Notes under the pieces: model-generated | The model's input: the letters and a program-made list of their open reading frames with translations, nothing else | Database searches by the model: none | What the model was told of the DNA's origin: nothing | Position numbers and translations under genes: made by a program | In this document: positions 5,680 to 6,089 of the stretch, piece after piece | Layout of the letters: every line of letters begins with the position of its first letter | How positions within the stretch are numbered: position 1 is the stretch's first letter | Source: Campylobacterota bacterium | Lineage (GTDB): Bacteria; Campylobacterota; Campylobacteria; Campylobacterales; Sulfurovaceae | DNA length: 6,089 nucleotides | Reading direction: 5' to 3' | Assembly: GCA_030595845.1 (NCBI GenBank) | Contig: JAUVCL010000117.1 | Location: 1 to 6,089, forward strand

Positions 5680-6089
5680 ATGGACTTCTCTCCTGAAGGC
5701 ATAAGCAATGCTTTTACACAAATGTCAGGATGGGAGATCTTGGCGGTTGTGTTTGGTATCGCCTATGTACTTCTCGCAGCCAAAGAATCACTTTGGACAT
5801 GGCTGTTTGCTTTTTTAAGTACTATTATCTATACCGTTATTTTTTGGGAAGGCGCACTTGTTTCCTCATCTCTTTTAAACTTTTATTATATGGGTATGGC
5901 GGTGTATGGTTTTATCTTATGGCGTAGTGGCGGAGAGAAGGGTGCAGAACTTGAAGTAAGCCAGTGGTCACTACAGAAAAATATGATGATGGTCTTTTCA
6001 GGGTTAGTTATAGCAGCAGTGCTGGGATATCTATCCGATACCTATACGGATGCAAAATTTGCCTACTTAGACACTTTTGTCATGGTCTT
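5680..6089 (+). CDS. pnuT: PnuC-family inner-membrane transporter, probably thiamin transporter PnuT (3' end outside window)
   Basis: The frame is open from ATG 5680 to the window end, giving 136 residues without a stop. The protein is very hydrophobic, with likely membrane segments at about 17-36, 38-57, 60-81 and 102-119. The pattern GIAYVLLAAKESLWTW, then IIYTVIFWEGAL, then LNFYYMGMAVYGFILWR is that of the PnuC/PnuT family (nicotinamide riboside and thiamin facilitators), with its Trp/Tyr-rich pore-facing helices. Specificity for thiamin is inferred from the TPP riboswitch and the receptor and binding-protein genes in front; in the published reconstruction of thiamin genes, PnuT homologues occur under THI elements. 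Such carriers do not use ATP and depend on intracellular trapping by phosphorylation, so a thiamin kinase or pyrophosphokinase gene could follow outside the window. About half of the usual length (200-240 residues) is visible. Confidence 0.88.
   Translation, partial: MDFSPEGISNAFTQMSGWEILAVVFGIAYVLLAAKESLWTWLFAFLSTIIYTVIFWEGALVSSSLLNFYYMGMAVYGFILWRSGGEKGAELEVSQWSLQKNMMMVFSGLVIAAVLGYLSDTYTDAKFAYLDTFVMV

Noticed and set aside
5484..5708. Minus-strand 74-residue open frame over the small thiamin-binding-like gene
   Set aside because: Antisense to a recognisable family member, with no domain or ribosome site of its own.
5730..5927. Plus-strand 65-residue open frame near the window end
   Set aside because: It is a shifted reading of the PnuC-family gene, whose own frame (from 5680) is open to the edge and shows clear family features.

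Overview
The window is a thiamin (vitamin B1) locus, with every gene on the + strand. Low G+C codon use, the short C-terminal form of ThiC and the gene content fit a Campylobacterota-type bacterium, perhaps Sulfurovum- or Sulfurimonas-like. That placement is inference from general resemblance; no rRNA or other phylogenetic marker is present. The outer-membrane TonB-dependent receptor shows the cell is Gram-negative.

Layout. (1) Positions 1-820 hold the 3' part of thiC (HMP-P synthase, the pyrimidine branch). (2) Positions 821-1054 are non-coding and full of inverted repeats, including a 21-nt hairpin of a type dispersed in many proteobacterial genomes. (3) Positions 1055-3094 hold a tight thiO-thiS-thiG cluster for the thiazole branch: glycine oxidase, sulfur-carrier protein and thiazole synthase. 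thiO and thiS overlap by 4 nt. The Shine-Dalgarno of thiG is formed by the codons for the essential Gly-Gly tail of ThiS. (4) Positions 3095-3322 hold a likely promoter, a well-conserved TPP riboswitch aptamer, and a pyrimidine tract that can pair either with the 3' strand of P1 or with the next gene's Shine-Dalgarno. (5) Positions 3323-6089 hold a probable uptake operon: a TonB-dependent outer-membrane receptor, a small cytosolic YkoF/MTH1187-like thiamin-binding protein, and the start of a PnuC-family inner-membrane transporter (PnuT type), cut by the window end.

How the genes work together. ThiC makes the pyrimidine. ThiO supplies the glycine imine, ThiS the sulfur and ThiG the thiazole ring. 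The riboswitch operon would import thiamin or a precursor across the outer membrane (TonB receptor) and inner membrane (PnuT); the small binding protein would act in the cytosol. TPP binding to the aptamer would shut off uptake. The window thus joins de novo synthesis and TPP-controlled salvage. The most interesting points are the predicted two-state translational switch, the receptor/small-protein/PnuT set, and the repeat-rich gap between thiC and thiO.
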